The notes beneath the pieces are model-generated. The model was not told where the DNA came from and searched no databases. It saw nothing but the letters and a program-made list of their open reading frames with translations. DNA of 6,929 nucleotides from JAWOJF01 sp046481785. GTDB lineage: Bacteria; Bacteroidota; Ignavibacteria; Ignavibacteriales; Ignavibacteriaceae. The stretch is from the NCBI GenBank assembly GCA_046481785.1, contig JAWOJF010000042.1, positions 1 through 6,929 on the forward strand, written 5' to 3'. Of the stretch, positions 1 through 6,929 are shown piece after piece. Made by a program: the position numbers and the translations under genes. Within the stretch, counting starts at the first letter, position 1, and each line of letters starts with the position of its first letter.

Positions 1-1682
1 CCCTGTACATTATTAACAAGTATAACCGGATCAGTTATCCTTGTATAAAAGAAAAGATTATTTATTGACAGAGTTACTTCATCAGCAATAATAGTTTTAT
101 AGTTTAAATCGAAATTCAGTCCGTAAGACTTTTCTGATTGAAGTTCTCCCTGCGGAAGAGGATCTATGTTTCTGAAATTTAACTCTTCTGCTTTTTCAGT
201 AAAAACCTCCGGCAGCTTATAACCTAAACCTCCGCCCAAACGTGAGGTTAACTTATCAGTCCATTCTATAAGAAGTGAGAGCCTGGGGAGTGCAAACCAT
301 CCGTATTTATTATTATAATCTGTTCTGAAGCCGCTTTCAAAAGCTATAATATCGGATAAATCAACTGTATTTTGTAAGAATGCACCAAAAGTCTGATGAG
401 AAAAACTATGGTTTTGCTCATTACCGCTTTTATCATCAAATGAACTTGTATTCAGATTTAAACCGAATATCCACTCCATACCCTCATTGTTAATTGTGTA
501 TGTTAACTCTGAAAAACTGGAAAGCTGATTTCCTTCAAAGCTGTAAGAGGGGAGCAGTATCTCTCGTTCAAAATATCCAAAGCTATTTTTAAAGCTTAGT
601 ATTGTTCCTTCATCCATCTTTAGGTCAAATCTTAGCTGTGTGGAGTATCTGCCGCTTTTGTTTTCTTCCGTATATGCCGTATCAACCCGGTCTTCAATCG
701 CAGGGATATATCCGCCGGTTCTGCCTTCAGAAATAAGAGAAGCGCCAATCATTAAAGTGCTCTTTTCGCTTAAGTAAAAATAAATTTTAGGATTTATGGT
801 ATAACGGTCTGTTTCAGGCAGGTCGGTAAATTTATCATCATTATTGTCATAGGACTGCTGGGAATTATGAGAAGCAAAAATACTTAACCCTATGTTCTCA
901 TACTTTTCAGAATAATACCCGCTAAGATCCAGGCCTGTTGCAGTAGTTCCATTAAGTAAAAGGGAAATATCTCTCTTTTCCTGCGGTTCTTTTGAAATAA
1001 GATTAATTAATCCGGCTATTGCACCGCCGCCATAAAGAGTAGAGGAACTGCCCTTTATAACTTCAATCTGCTTTAGATCCAGCGGGGGAATTTGATTTAT
1101 GCTAAGGCTGCCGGAATAACCGGAATATAAAGGGAAACCATCCCGCAAAAGCTGAGTAAATCTTCCTTCCAGTCCCTGTATCCTGAATGTAGAATTTACA
1201 CTTGCTGCTGAGGTCTGCTGGACCTGTATTCCCGTACTTTCATTAAGTACCATAGAAATGCTGGATGGATCCATGTTAATCTTTTCCTCCATCTCTTCAC
1301 CTGCAATTACTTCAACCCGGGTGGGTTCATCGTCTATTAGTCTTGATGACCGTGTAGAGGAGACTGATATTTCCTCAAGTTCTTCGGCCTCTTCTTCCAA
1401 CTTTAATTCTATGGTTTCGCCATTAGACAGCGGGAAGTTTAGTGTAAGAATTTGTTCTTCATATCCTATATATGAAATTTTGATATTCTGCATTCCATCA
1501 GGGATATTTTTAATTTCAGCAAATCCATCCTCATTTGTTGATGCACCAAGGGTAGAATTAAGAACAAGAATATTAACTCCCGGAAGTGGTTCACCGGAAT
1601 GTTCATCAGTTATTAATATTTTAAATGTATTCTGAGCAAACATATTAATGCTTATCAGAAAAAAGAAAACCATTTTTCTCAT
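1..1682 (-). CDS. TonB-dependent outer-membrane receptor with N-terminal carboxypeptidase-regulatory-like domain (3' end cut by window)
   Basis: The frame is open from the ATG at 1682-1680 to the left edge without a stop, giving 560 visible residues of a protein that is usually about 700 or more. In order I see: a signal peptide (residues 1-17, ending FAQ); a carboxypeptidase-regulatory-like beta domain (about 18-96, with GEPLPGVNI at 30-38, TNEDG at 49-53 and a YIGY turn at 71-74); a TonB-box-like stretch (EEISVSSTR, 103-111); a plug domain (about 118-235) with the signatures FRIQGLEG (166-173), DGFPLYSG (181-188), IPPLDLKQIEVIKG (198-211) and STLYGGGAIAGLINLISK (214-231); then alternating aromatic and polar beta-barrel strands to the edge, including a GYKLPEVFTEKAEE segment. 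Such receptors use TonB-ExbB-ExbD energy to import metal chelates, cobalamin or other scarce compounds across the outer membrane. The substrate is not readable here. The gene follows the small cysteine-rich gene by 40 bases and is probably cotranscribed with it. Confidence 0.93.
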   Translation of the reverse strand, partial: MRKMVFFFLISINMFAQNTFKILITDEHSGEPLPGVNILVLNSTLGASTNEDGFAEIKNIPDGMQNIKISYIGYEEQILTLNFPLSNGETIELKLEEEAEELEEISVSSTRSSRLIDDEPTRVEVIAGEEMEEKINMDPSSISMVLNESTGIQVQQTSAASVNSTFRIQGLEGRFTQLLRDGFPLYSGYSGSLSINQIPPLDLKQIEVIKGSSSTLYGGGAIAGLINLISKEPQEKRDISLLLNGTTATGLDLSGYYSEKYENIGLSIFASHNSQQSYDNNDDKFTDLPETDRYTINPKIYFYLSEKSTLMIGASLISEGRTGGYIPAIEDRVDTAYTEENKSGRYSTQLRFDLKMDEGTILSFKNSFGYFEREILLPSYSFEGNQLSSFSELTYTINNEGMEWIFGLNLNTSSFDDKSGNEQNHSFSHQTFGAFLQNTVDLSDIIAFESGFRTDYNNKYGWFALPRLSLLIEWTDKLTSRLGGGLGYKLPEVFTEKAEELNFRNIDPLPQGELQSEKSYGLNFDLNYKTIIADEVTLSINNLFFYTRITDPVILVNNVQ

Positions 1683-1691
1683 AGTTACTCC
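1683..1691 (-). promoter_or_regulatory. Shine-Dalgarno-like GGAG before the TonB receptor
   Basis: On the minus strand GGAG (1691-1688) is followed by five bases (TAACT) and the ATG at 1682. It supports that ATG over the in-frame ATG at 1673, which would have a 14-base spacing and lose three residues including the Arg and Lys of the signal peptide. The other genes in this window have no obvious Shine-Dalgarno sequence, so this site is an exception here. Confidence 0.45.
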
Positions 1692-1722
1692 ATATTATAA
1701 AATAAATTATTAGAACAGAGTG

Positions 1723-2046
1723 CTATGAAATTTTTGGAGGCTGTAGAAATGGGGGAGAAAATGTTTGATGATTTACGATATGATATTTAATAAAGAATGG
1801 ATGCTCTGTCAAAGAAAGCATGCTAAGGTGTTCTTTTGCAGGTATGGAAAATGAATAACAGTTGCTGCATCTAACCAGCGGCGGGCAGCATTCCCCGCAG
1901 TTTTCAGCGCCTTCACTATCCGTTGAAACCGAATATATAAGGTCTAACGTAACTTCTTCACAGCATTCTCCGGAGTAAAAAAAACAAGGGGTAGCTGTTC
2001 CAAAGGTCAGGTAAACCAGGAATAAATAATTAAAAATCTTCTTCAT
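1723..2046 (-). CDS. Small exported cysteine-rich protein, DUF6660-like
   Basis: This gene encodes 107 residues of unknown function. It opens with KK and a hydrophobic stretch (about residues 4-19), a likely signal peptide or anchor, so the product is probably periplasmic or membrane-tethered. Eight cysteines follow at 21, 28, 29, 50, 53, 54, 60 and 63, with the pattern CGECC-x5-CSNC (50-63). Histidines appear at 73, 82, 89 and 93, and the protein ends in QPPKIS. From memory, this layout of a short N-terminal hydrophobic segment, a C-x-x-C-type cysteine cluster and a terminal QPPK/Q-[LI]-S matches small Bacteroidota proteins called DUF6660; I could not check this. The cysteines could bind a metal or form disulfides. 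Position just before a TonB-dependent receptor, on the same strand with a 40-base gap, suggests a shared role, perhaps metal sensing, binding or uptake. No Shine-Dalgarno sequence precedes the ATG. That it is a real gene is fairly sure; the family name is moderate; the role is a guess. Confidence 0.75.
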   Translation of the reverse strand: MKKIFNYLFLVYLTFGTATPCFFYSGECCEEVTLDLIYSVSTDSEGAENCGECCPPLVRCSNCYSFSIPAKEHLSMLSLTEHPFFIKYHIVNHQTFSPPFLQPPKIS

Positions 2047-2118
2047 TATTAATTGTAATAATACGAAAAAAATGGTTGAGTATACAGACTCTTATTCGTG
2101 AATAAAATAAAATTCTGC

Positions 2119-3729
2119 TTATTTATATATATCCTTTGTTAATTCGAAAGGAATATCTCCAAGCTCAACCTTAGGATATTTTTCTTTAAAGTAATTAAGT
2201 GACCATTCGCTTGTTAACATAATAACATCCCTGTTTTCTGAATCCATGGCAAGTGCTGCGCCGGCAGGCAGCACTATTTTAGAATATTCCGATTTATCAA
2301 CTTCAGGGGATATCCATCTCAAAACCTTCCAGTTTGTCTGTTCCATTCTTGATTCAGCTCCGTATTCATCCTGCAGCCTGTACTGTACTACTTCAAATTG
2401 GAGAGGGCCAACAGCACCAAGCAGTGGTATTTTCTGGTGGTGATTTTTTAAATAATATGCCTGTATAACACCTTCCTGCATTAACTGGTCCAAACCATCC
2501 CTGAACTTTTTATAATTGGATGGATTTGGATTATGAAGGAATACAAAATACTCCGGTGCAAATTTGGGAATTTCATTGTAAATTATTGACGGATCTTCTG
2601 TAAGAGTATCTCCTATACCAAAATTACCATTCCCCACAAAACCAACTATATCTCCGGCAAAAGCTTCATCAATAGTCTCACGGTCCTGCCCAAATAGTTT
2701 TTGGGAATTAGATAACCTCACTTTTTTCCCGGATCGCGTATGGAATGCCTGCATGTCTCTCTCAAATTTCCCGGAGCAGATTCTCATAAAAGCAATTCTA
2801 TCCCTGTGTTTTGGATCCATATTAGCCTGTATCTTAAAGACAAATCCGGAGAATACATCCAACTCGGGTTTAATCTCGCCAATTGCACTTATACGGGATG
2901 TAGGAGGTACTGCATATTCCAGGAAACCATCAAGCAAAAGCTGAACGCCGAAATTGTTCATTGCACTTCCGAAAAAAACAGGCGTTAGTTTACCATTTAA
3001 AACCGCATCAGCATCAAATTCCTCACCCGCAGAATCAAGCATTTCCAGTTCTTCAACAGTTTTGTTATAAACAGTTTCACTTAGTCTTTCCTTTACAAAT
3101 GGATCCGATATATCAAGTATAGAAACCGGGGCTTTATATGAACCACCTGATGTTTTTTCAAAAAAATGTATTTCCTTATTTCGCCTGTCAAATACCCCCC
3201 TGAAATCTATACCGGTTCCAAGAGGATAATTCATAGGGTAGGCACCTATTCCAAGCACTTTTTCAAGGTCATCTATAAGCTCGAGCGGTTCTAAAGCAGG
3301 ACGGTCTAATTTGTTTATAAATGTGAAGATAGGTATCTCCCGTTTACGGCAAACTTCAAAAAGTTTTTTGGTTTGCGCTTCAATGCCTTTAGCAGCATCA
3401 ATAACCATTACTACTGCATCTACTGCCGTTAAAACACGGTAGGTATCTTCTGAAAAATCTTCGTGGCCCGGTGTATCAAGCAGATTGATTTTATATCCTT
3501 TATAATCGAATTGAAGAACAGTTGAACTGATCGAAATTCCTCTCTTCCTCTCTAATTCCATCCAATCTGATGTAGATTTCCGCTGGTTCTTTCTTGCAGT
3601 AACCGATCCAGCCAGATGAACCGCACCGCCGTATAAAAGGAATTTTTCCGTTAATGTTGTTTTACCGGCATCAGGGTGAGATATAATTGCAAATGTTCTT
3701 CTTTTACTAATTTCTTTTGATAAACTCAT
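2119..3729 (-). CDS. prfC: Peptide chain release factor 3 (RF3)
   Basis: RF3 is a cytoplasmic translational GTPase that speeds recycling of RF1 and RF2 from the ribosome after peptide release. The 536-residue product is close to the family length (529 in E. coli) and looks intact. The GTPase motifs are all present: P-loop SHPDAGKT (17-24), RGISISS (63-69, G2 region), DTPGHEDF (85-92, G3), NKLD (139-142, G4) and GSAMNNFG (254-261, G5). VTARKNQRKSTSDWM (43-57) is typical of RF3 and distinguishes it from EF-G. Domains II and III follow, with late RF3 signatures such as FAPEYF, GVIQAYYLK and GAVGPLQFEVVQYRL. The start at 3729 gives the usual RF3 beginning (SKEISKRRTFAIISHPDAGKTT), and no upstream in-frame ATG is favoured. 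It is divergent from the hpn operon and lies 72 bases upstream of the small cysteine-rich gene on the same strand; whether they share a transcript is unclear. Confidence 0.97.
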   Translation of the reverse strand: MSLSKEISKRRTFAIISHPDAGKTTLTEKFLLYGGAVHLAGSVTARKNQRKSTSDWMELERKRGISISSTVLQFDYKGYKINLLDTPGHEDFSEDTYRVLTAVDAVVMVIDAAKGIEAQTKKLFEVCRKREIPIFTFINKLDRPALEPLELIDDLEKVLGIGAYPMNYPLGTGIDFRGVFDRRNKEIHFFEKTSGGSYKAPVSILDISDPFVKERLSETVYNKTVEELEMLDSAGEEFDADAVLNGKLTPVFFGSAMNNFGVQLLLDGFLEYAVPPTSRISAIGEIKPELDVFSGFVFKIQANMDPKHRDRIAFMRICSGKFERDMQAFHTRSGKKVRLSNSQKLFGQDRETIDEAFAGDIVGFVGNGNFGIGDTLTEDPSIIYNEIPKFAPEYFVFLHNPNPSNYKKFRDGLDQLMQEGVIQAYYLKNHHQKIPLLGAVGPLQFEVVQYRLQDEYGAESRMEQTNWKVLRWISPEVDKSEYSKIVLPAGAALAMDSENRDVIMLTSEWSLNYFKEKYPKVELGDIPFELTKDIYK

Positions 3730-3845
3730 GGTATTCTTTGGTATTTTTTATTTTAAATGATATTGGAAATAGGACGGAACGATGAGGCTAATGGAAGATT
3801 GCCATTATGATAGAGGCTGATAATACGAAATTCTTATGAAATTGG

Positions 3846-3859
3846 CTCATTTTAATGAG
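3846..3859. repeat. Perfect 6-2-6 inverted repeat in the prfC/hpnC divergent region
   Basis: CTCATT-TT-AATGAG is a perfect dyad with a two-base centre. The centre is too short for a good RNA hairpin, so if functional it would more likely be a protein-binding site. It lies about 100 to 150 bases upstream of the hpnC start and inside the inferred prfC leader. No known regulator is recognised, and a 6-bp dyad in AT-rich DNA can arise by chance. Confidence 0.25.
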
Positions 3860-3889
3860 ATTCAAAACTATATCCGTTTTTTAAGTAAA

Positions 3890-3921
3890 CAAAAATAAGT
3901 AATTTTATTATGGTGTACAAA
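3890..3921 (-). promoter_or_regulatory. Candidate Bacteroidota-type promoter for prfC
   Basis: Read on the minus strand, TTTG (3921-3918) is followed by exactly 20 bases and then TATTTTTG (3897-3890). This fits the Bacteroidota primary sigma consensus TTTG-N19 to 21-TAnnTTTG. Transcription would start near 3883-3885 and leave a leader of about 155 bases before the prfC ATG. The match is complete but the elements are short and the region is AT-rich, so chance is possible. Confidence 0.4.
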
Positions 3922-3998
3922 ATACAGCAAAGACTTTAGAATATGATTAAAATATGCGTAAATTTCACAGACTAAAATGTATGCTGCAATACTTAATT

Positions 3999-4862
3999 AT
4001 GAATACAATTGTCCCACATTCTAATAATAACATAGAACCTGCCTACCAGAGTGCCTTAAACTTTGTAAAAAATCACTATGAGAATTTCCCTGTAGTTTCA
4101 TTTCTTATTCCAAAAGATCTAAGAAAACATATAGCTATAATATACTGGTTTGCCCGCACAGCCGATGATTTTGCTGATGAAGGCTCTTTTACAGAAGAAG
4201 AAAGGATAAACAAACTAAATTTTTTTGAAGACCGACTAACCGAACTTGTTAATGGTAATGCGGAAAATGACTTTGAACTGGCTTTATCGGAAACAATAAA
4301 ACAGAGAAATCTTAATACTGACCTTTTTTATGATCTTTTAACAGCCTTCAAACAGGACGTGGTAAAAAATAGGTATGATAATTTTGATGAAATTTTAAAC
4401 TACTGTAAACATTCTGCAAATCCTGTGGGAAGATTAATTCTTGAACTTTTTAATATTAGAAATGAAGAAGCCGCTCGTTACTCGGATAAGATATGCACAG
4501 CCCTCCAATTAACAAATTTCTACCAGGATACTGTAATTGATTTTAATAAAGGGAGAATTTATTACCCCCTAAATGAAATGGAAAAGTTTTCCGTTTATCA
4601 AAAAACATTTGAGTTAAAAGAAAATAATTCTAATTTAAGGCTGCTTGTTAAACTGAATGTGGACAGGGCTGCCGCAATGTTCGAAGAAGGAAAAAATCTT
4701 CTGAAATACCTGGACGGCAGATTGAAATTAGAGATTAAATGGACGATTTATGGAGGAGAGGAAATTCTTGCTAAAATCAGGCGTAATGACTATAATGTTT
4801 TTAAGCGGCCTGAGTTAACTAAACTGGATTTCCCGGTACTGCTTATAAAATCATTTTTATGA
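3999..4862 (+). CDS. hpnC: Hydroxysqualene synthase HpnC
   Basis: This is a trans-isoprenyl diphosphate synthase of the squalene/phytoene synthase family. HpnC removes diphosphate from presqualene diphosphate to give hydroxysqualene. Counting from the ATG at 3999 (287 residues), I see HYENFPV (26-32), the first Asp-rich motif ARTADDFADE (52-61, with D56, D57 and D60 for Mg-diphosphate binding), YCKHSANPVGRLIL (135-148), and the second Asp-rich motif QLTNFYQDTVID (170-181) followed by KGRIYYP (184-190). HYENFPV, SANPVGRL and NF-aromatic-QD separate HpnC from HpnD and phytoene synthase, which have VASTVG and NILRD instead. The frame opens at an earlier ATG (3954), which would add 15 basic, non-conserved residues. 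Neither start has a Shine-Dalgarno sequence; I prefer 3999 because it gives the usual family length. The stop overlaps the hpnD start by four bases (ATGA). Both catalytic Asp motifs look intact. Confidence 0.92.
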   Translation: MNTIVPHSNNNIEPAYQSALNFVKNHYENFPVVSFLIPKDLRKHIAIIYWFARTADDFADEGSFTEEERINKLNFFEDRLTELVNGNAENDFELALSETIKQRNLNTDLFYDLLTAFKQDVVKNRYDNFDEILNYCKHSANPVGRLILELFNIRNEEAARYSDKICTALQLTNFYQDTVIDFNKGRIYYPLNEMEKFSVYQKTFELKENNSNLRLLVKLNVDRAAAMFEEGKNLLKYLDGRLKLEIKWTIYGGEEILAKIRRNDYNVFKRPELTKLDFPVLLIKSFL

Positions 4863-5701
4863 TAGATACAGCTAAAGATATTGCCAAAAAAAGTAAAAGC
4901 AGTTTTTATTATGCTTTTAATCTGCTTCCTGCCGAAAAACGGGATGCCATGAATACTGTTTATGCATTCTGCCGTGAGACTGATGATATTGTTGATGAAG
5001 GAAATGAGCCGGATGATCTGAAGTATGAAAAGCTGCATAAGTGGCGAGTGGAATTTGAAAAGGCATTTTACGGGCATTCCGATTTTACATTGCTTAATAA
5101 ACTGGGAAAAACAATATCAAAATTTAATATACCGTTAGAGCCCTTCTTTGAATTAATAAAAGGAATGGAAATGGACCTGCAGAAAAAAAGGTATTTAACC
5201 TTTGAAGATCTGCGCCTGTACTGCTATAGGGTTGCCTCTACTGTGGGACTAATGTGTATTGAAATTTTCGGCTACAAACATAAATCTGCCAAAGATTTTG
5301 CAATAAACCTTGGTATTGCCCTTCAACTGACAAATATTTTAAGGGATGTTAAAAAAGATTCATTAAGAGGAAGGATATATCTTCCCCAGGAAGAACTTTA
5401 TCAGTTTGATTATTCTGAAGATGATTTATTCAAGCATCAGTATAATGAAGAATTTATTAATCTGATGAAATATGAAACCAAACGTGCAAAAAAATATTTT
5501 GAGGAAGCAACGTTAAATCTGCACCTTGATGATAAGAGTTCGATGTTTGCTGCACGGGCAATGCAGCATATATATTACCGGCTTCTAGAGAAAATTATTG
5601 AGGCAAATTATAATGTTTATGATGAAAAAATTAAAGTCTCTAAGTTTGAGAAGGTTGGAATATCGGTTGGCGTGTGGGCAAAATATAATTTAGTTTATTG
5701 A
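4859..5701 (+). CDS. hpnD: Presqualene diphosphate synthase HpnD
   Basis: HpnD condenses two farnesyl diphosphates head to head into presqualene diphosphate, the first step of the HpnCDE squalene route. The 280-residue product has the full squalene/phytoene synthase layout: SKSSFYYAFNLLP (12-24), YAFCRETDDIVDE (35-47) containing the first Asp-rich motif, GMEMDL (102-107), YCYRVASTVGLM (121-132), and the second motif LQLTNILRDVKKD (155-167) with GRIYLP (171-176). By sequence alone this is hard to separate from phytoene or dehydrosqualene synthase (CrtB/CrtM). The assignment to HpnD rests on being placed between an HpnC-type paralogue and an HpnE-type flavoenzyme. The ATG lies in the last codons of hpnC (ATGA overlap) and the TGA overlaps the hpnE ATG by one base (TGATG), so translation is probably coupled across all three genes. 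Catalytic residues appear intact. Confidence 0.9.
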   Translation: MIDTAKDIAKKSKSSFYYAFNLLPAEKRDAMNTVYAFCRETDDIVDEGNEPDDLKYEKLHKWRVEFEKAFYGHSDFTLLNKLGKTISKFNIPLEPFFELIKGMEMDLQKKRYLTFEDLRLYCYRVASTVGLMCIEIFGYKHKSAKDFAINLGIALQLTNILRDVKKDSLRGRIYLPQEELYQFDYSEDDLFKHQYNEEFINLMKYETKRAKKYFEEATLNLHLDDKSSMFAARAMQHIYYRLLEKIIEANYNVYDEKIKVSKFEKVGISVGVWAKYNLVY

Positions 5702-6929
5702 TGAAGTTGAAACCAGGTACAGGAAAACCGGGAAAAGTTATAATCCTCGGGGGAGGATTTGCAGGGCTTACCGCAGCAGCATATCTTGTTAAATCAGGTT
5801 TTAAAGTTGAAGTTATTGAATCTTCCGGCAAAGTTGGAGGGCGTGCTTATTCAATTGTAGATAAGGATACTAATTCTGTGATTGATAACGGTCAGCATAT
5901 CCTTATGGGCTGTTACCGGGAAACGCTGGATTTCCTGAAGCTTATAGGAGCTGAGAATAACTTTATTTTTCAGGATAAGCTTAAAGTAAACTTTGTAAAA
6001 GAAGATTTCCACACTTATCCTTTAAAAGCCGTAACATCATTTTATCCTTTCAATCTGCTGTTTGGGTTACTTAATTATCAAGCCATATCTTTTAATGACC
6101 GTCTTTTATTATTGAAAGTGTTTTTAAAGCTAAACCTTTATTCATCCAGGGATCTTGAAAAAAAGAGTATTGTGGAGTGGCTGGATGAAGAGAATCAAAC
6201 AGAGGGAATAAAAAAGGCTTTTTGGGAAATACTAGCTGTTGGTGCTTTAAATACCAATATCACGAAAGCATCCGCTAAAATTTTTGTGGATATTTTAAAA
6301 CAAATATTTCTTAAAGGGAATAAAGCTGCAACAATTGTTCTGCCTGCCGGGGGTTTAAGTGAATCTTATTGTAATAATGCAGAAAGATATATTTCGCAAA
6401 ATGGGGGAGAAATAAAATATTCAGAAACCGTGCAGGCTTTAAGAACAAACGGAATGAAAATTATTTCAGTTACTACTTCTCAAAGAGAAATTAAAGATTT
6501 TGATTATGTTGTCTCAGCTTTACCATTATATGCAGTTAATAAAATCCTCCCTGAAAGCCACACTATTATTTTACCCAGCCTGGAATATTCATCTATTTTA
6601 TCTGTACATATATGGCTGAAAGAAAACAGGCTAAAGGAGAATTTTTACGGATTTATCAATTCGCCGGTGCAATGGGTATTTAACCATGGAAACCATATTA
6701 CTATTGTCATAAGCGATGCTGATTATCTTATGGATAAAAGTAAAGAAGATATTTTTGATATTGTTTCTGCTGAAACATATAAATATTTAAAGATACCATG
6801 TGATGACATATTATCATATAAAGTAATAAAAGAAAAACGCGCTACGTTTATTCCTTCAAACAAAATTTTACATAACAGGCCTTCAACAGAAACACCTTAT
6901 AGAAATTTTTTCCTGGCAGGGGATTGGGT
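5701..6929 (+). CDS. hpnE: Hydroxysqualene dehydroxylase HpnE, FAD-dependent (3' end cut by window)
   Basis: HpnE is a flavoprotein of the amine oxidoreductase/phytoene desaturase superfamily that reduces hydroxysqualene to squalene, the third step of the pathway. From the ATG at 5701, 409 residues are visible. They show the N-terminal dinucleotide-binding fold VIILGGGFAGLTAA (13-26), the acidic residue E40 at the end of the second strand, GKVGGRA (43-49), the HpnE-like DNGQHILMGCYR (62-73), LPAGGLSE (214-221), and the C-terminal FAD-contact motif FLAGDW (404-409) at the very edge. Family members are about 420 to 450 residues, so only a short tail should be missing. The start overlaps the hpnD stop (TGATG). 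The motif with QH and CYR favours HpnE over carotenoid desaturases (CrtI/CrtN), which share the fold. No Shine-Dalgarno sequence is seen, in keeping with translational coupling. Confidence 0.92.
   Translation, partial: MKLKPGTGKPGKVIILGGGFAGLTAAAYLVKSGFKVEVIESSGKVGGRAYSIVDKDTNSVIDNGQHILMGCYRETLDFLKLIGAENNFIFQDKLKVNFVKEDFHTYPLKAVTSFYPFNLLFGLLNYQAISFNDRLLLLKVFLKLNLYSSRDLEKKSIVEWLDEENQTEGIKKAFWEILAVGALNTNITKASAKIFVDILKQIFLKGNKAATIVLPAGGLSESYCNNAERYISQNGGEIKYSETVQALRTNGMKIISVTTSQREIKDFDYVVSALPLYAVNKILPESHTIILPSLEYSSILSVHIWLKENRLKENFYGFINSPVQWVFNHGNHITIVISDADYLMDKSKEDIFDIVSAETYKYLKIPCDDILSYKVIKEKRATFIPSNKILHNRPSTETPYRNFFLAGDW

Noticed and set aside
1258..1635. Plus-strand open frame of 125 codons, serine-rich
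   Set aside because: It is antisense to the signal-peptide, regulatory and plug domains of the TonB receptor, whose frame shows clear family motifs. The predicted product is low-complexity and matches nothing I know.
2063..2099. Possible terminator between prfC and the small cysteine-rich gene: GAGT/ACTC stem with a nearby run of seven T on the minus strand, flanked by ACGAA/TTCGT
   Set aside because: The inner stem is only four base pairs, the outer arms are AT-rich with a large internal loop, and the T run does not directly follow the hairpin. Too weak to call.
2246..2988. Three plus-strand open frames of 63 to 82 codons inside prfC
   Set aside because: All are antisense to an intact, highly conserved RF3 coding region and have no recognisable motifs.
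3807..3834. Sigma-70-like TTGCCA with TAATAC about 16 bases downstream on the plus strand, upstream of hpnC
   Set aside because: The -10 element is a poor match, and the rest of the window points to Bacteroidota-type promoters, where this form is not expected.
4790..5077. Minus-strand open frame of 95 codons across the hpnC/hpnD junction
   Set aside because: It is the reverse of two well-supported coding regions including the first Asp-rich motif of HpnD, and has no family features.
5640..5831. Minus-strand open frame of 63 codons over the hpnD/hpnE junction
   Set aside because: It is antisense to the FAD-binding start of HpnE and is proline-rich with no motif.
4859..6929. A C30 or C40 carotenoid pathway (CrtB/CrtM plus CrtI/CrtN) instead of squalene synthesis
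   Set aside because: The upstream partner has HpnC-specific signatures (HYENFPV, SANPVGRL, NFYQD) and the flavoenzyme has an HpnE-like DNGQHILMGCYR, so the HpnCDE reading explains all three genes together.

Overview
This AT-rich window carries six genes from what looks like a Bacteroidota or closely related (Ignavibacteriota-like, FCB group) chromosome. Three things point there. The TonB-dependent receptor starts with an N-terminal carboxypeptidase-regulatory-like domain, a Bacteroidota habit. The small cysteine-rich protein before it resembles a family seen mainly in that phylum. Most starts lack a Shine-Dalgarno sequence, and one candidate promoter matches the Bacteroidota -33/-7 form. No taxonomic search was possible, so this placement is inference. 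I see no rRNA, tRNA, CRISPR array, transposase or integrase.

Left part, minus strand. prfC (3729 to 2119) encodes an intact peptide chain release factor 3. It is followed, after 72 bases, by a 107-residue exported cysteine-rich protein (2046 to 1723). A TonB-dependent outer-membrane receptor follows after a 40-base gap; it starts at 1682 and runs off the left edge with 560 residues visible. The last two genes look like one transcription unit, probably a metal or metal-complex uptake module whose substrate cannot be read from the sequence. prfC may be only a neighbour.

Middle, 3730 to about 3998. This is the divergent control region between prfC and the right-hand operon. It holds a candidate prfC promoter and a perfect 6-2-6 inverted repeat, and no gene.

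Right part, plus strand. Three tightly coupled genes form an hpnC-hpnD-hpnE operon, with ATGA and TGATG overlaps at the junctions. In the known three-step route, HpnD joins two farnesyl diphosphates into presqualene diphosphate, HpnC converts that to hydroxysqualene, and the flavoenzyme HpnE reduces hydroxysqualene to squalene. The hpnE gene is cut by the right edge after 409 residues, probably shortly before its end. Squalene could feed hopanoids, but no squalene-hopene cyclase lies inside the window.

I found no clearly novel system. The least understood part is the small cysteine-rich protein and its receptor partner. Every stretch of more than 300 bases is accounted for by a gene.
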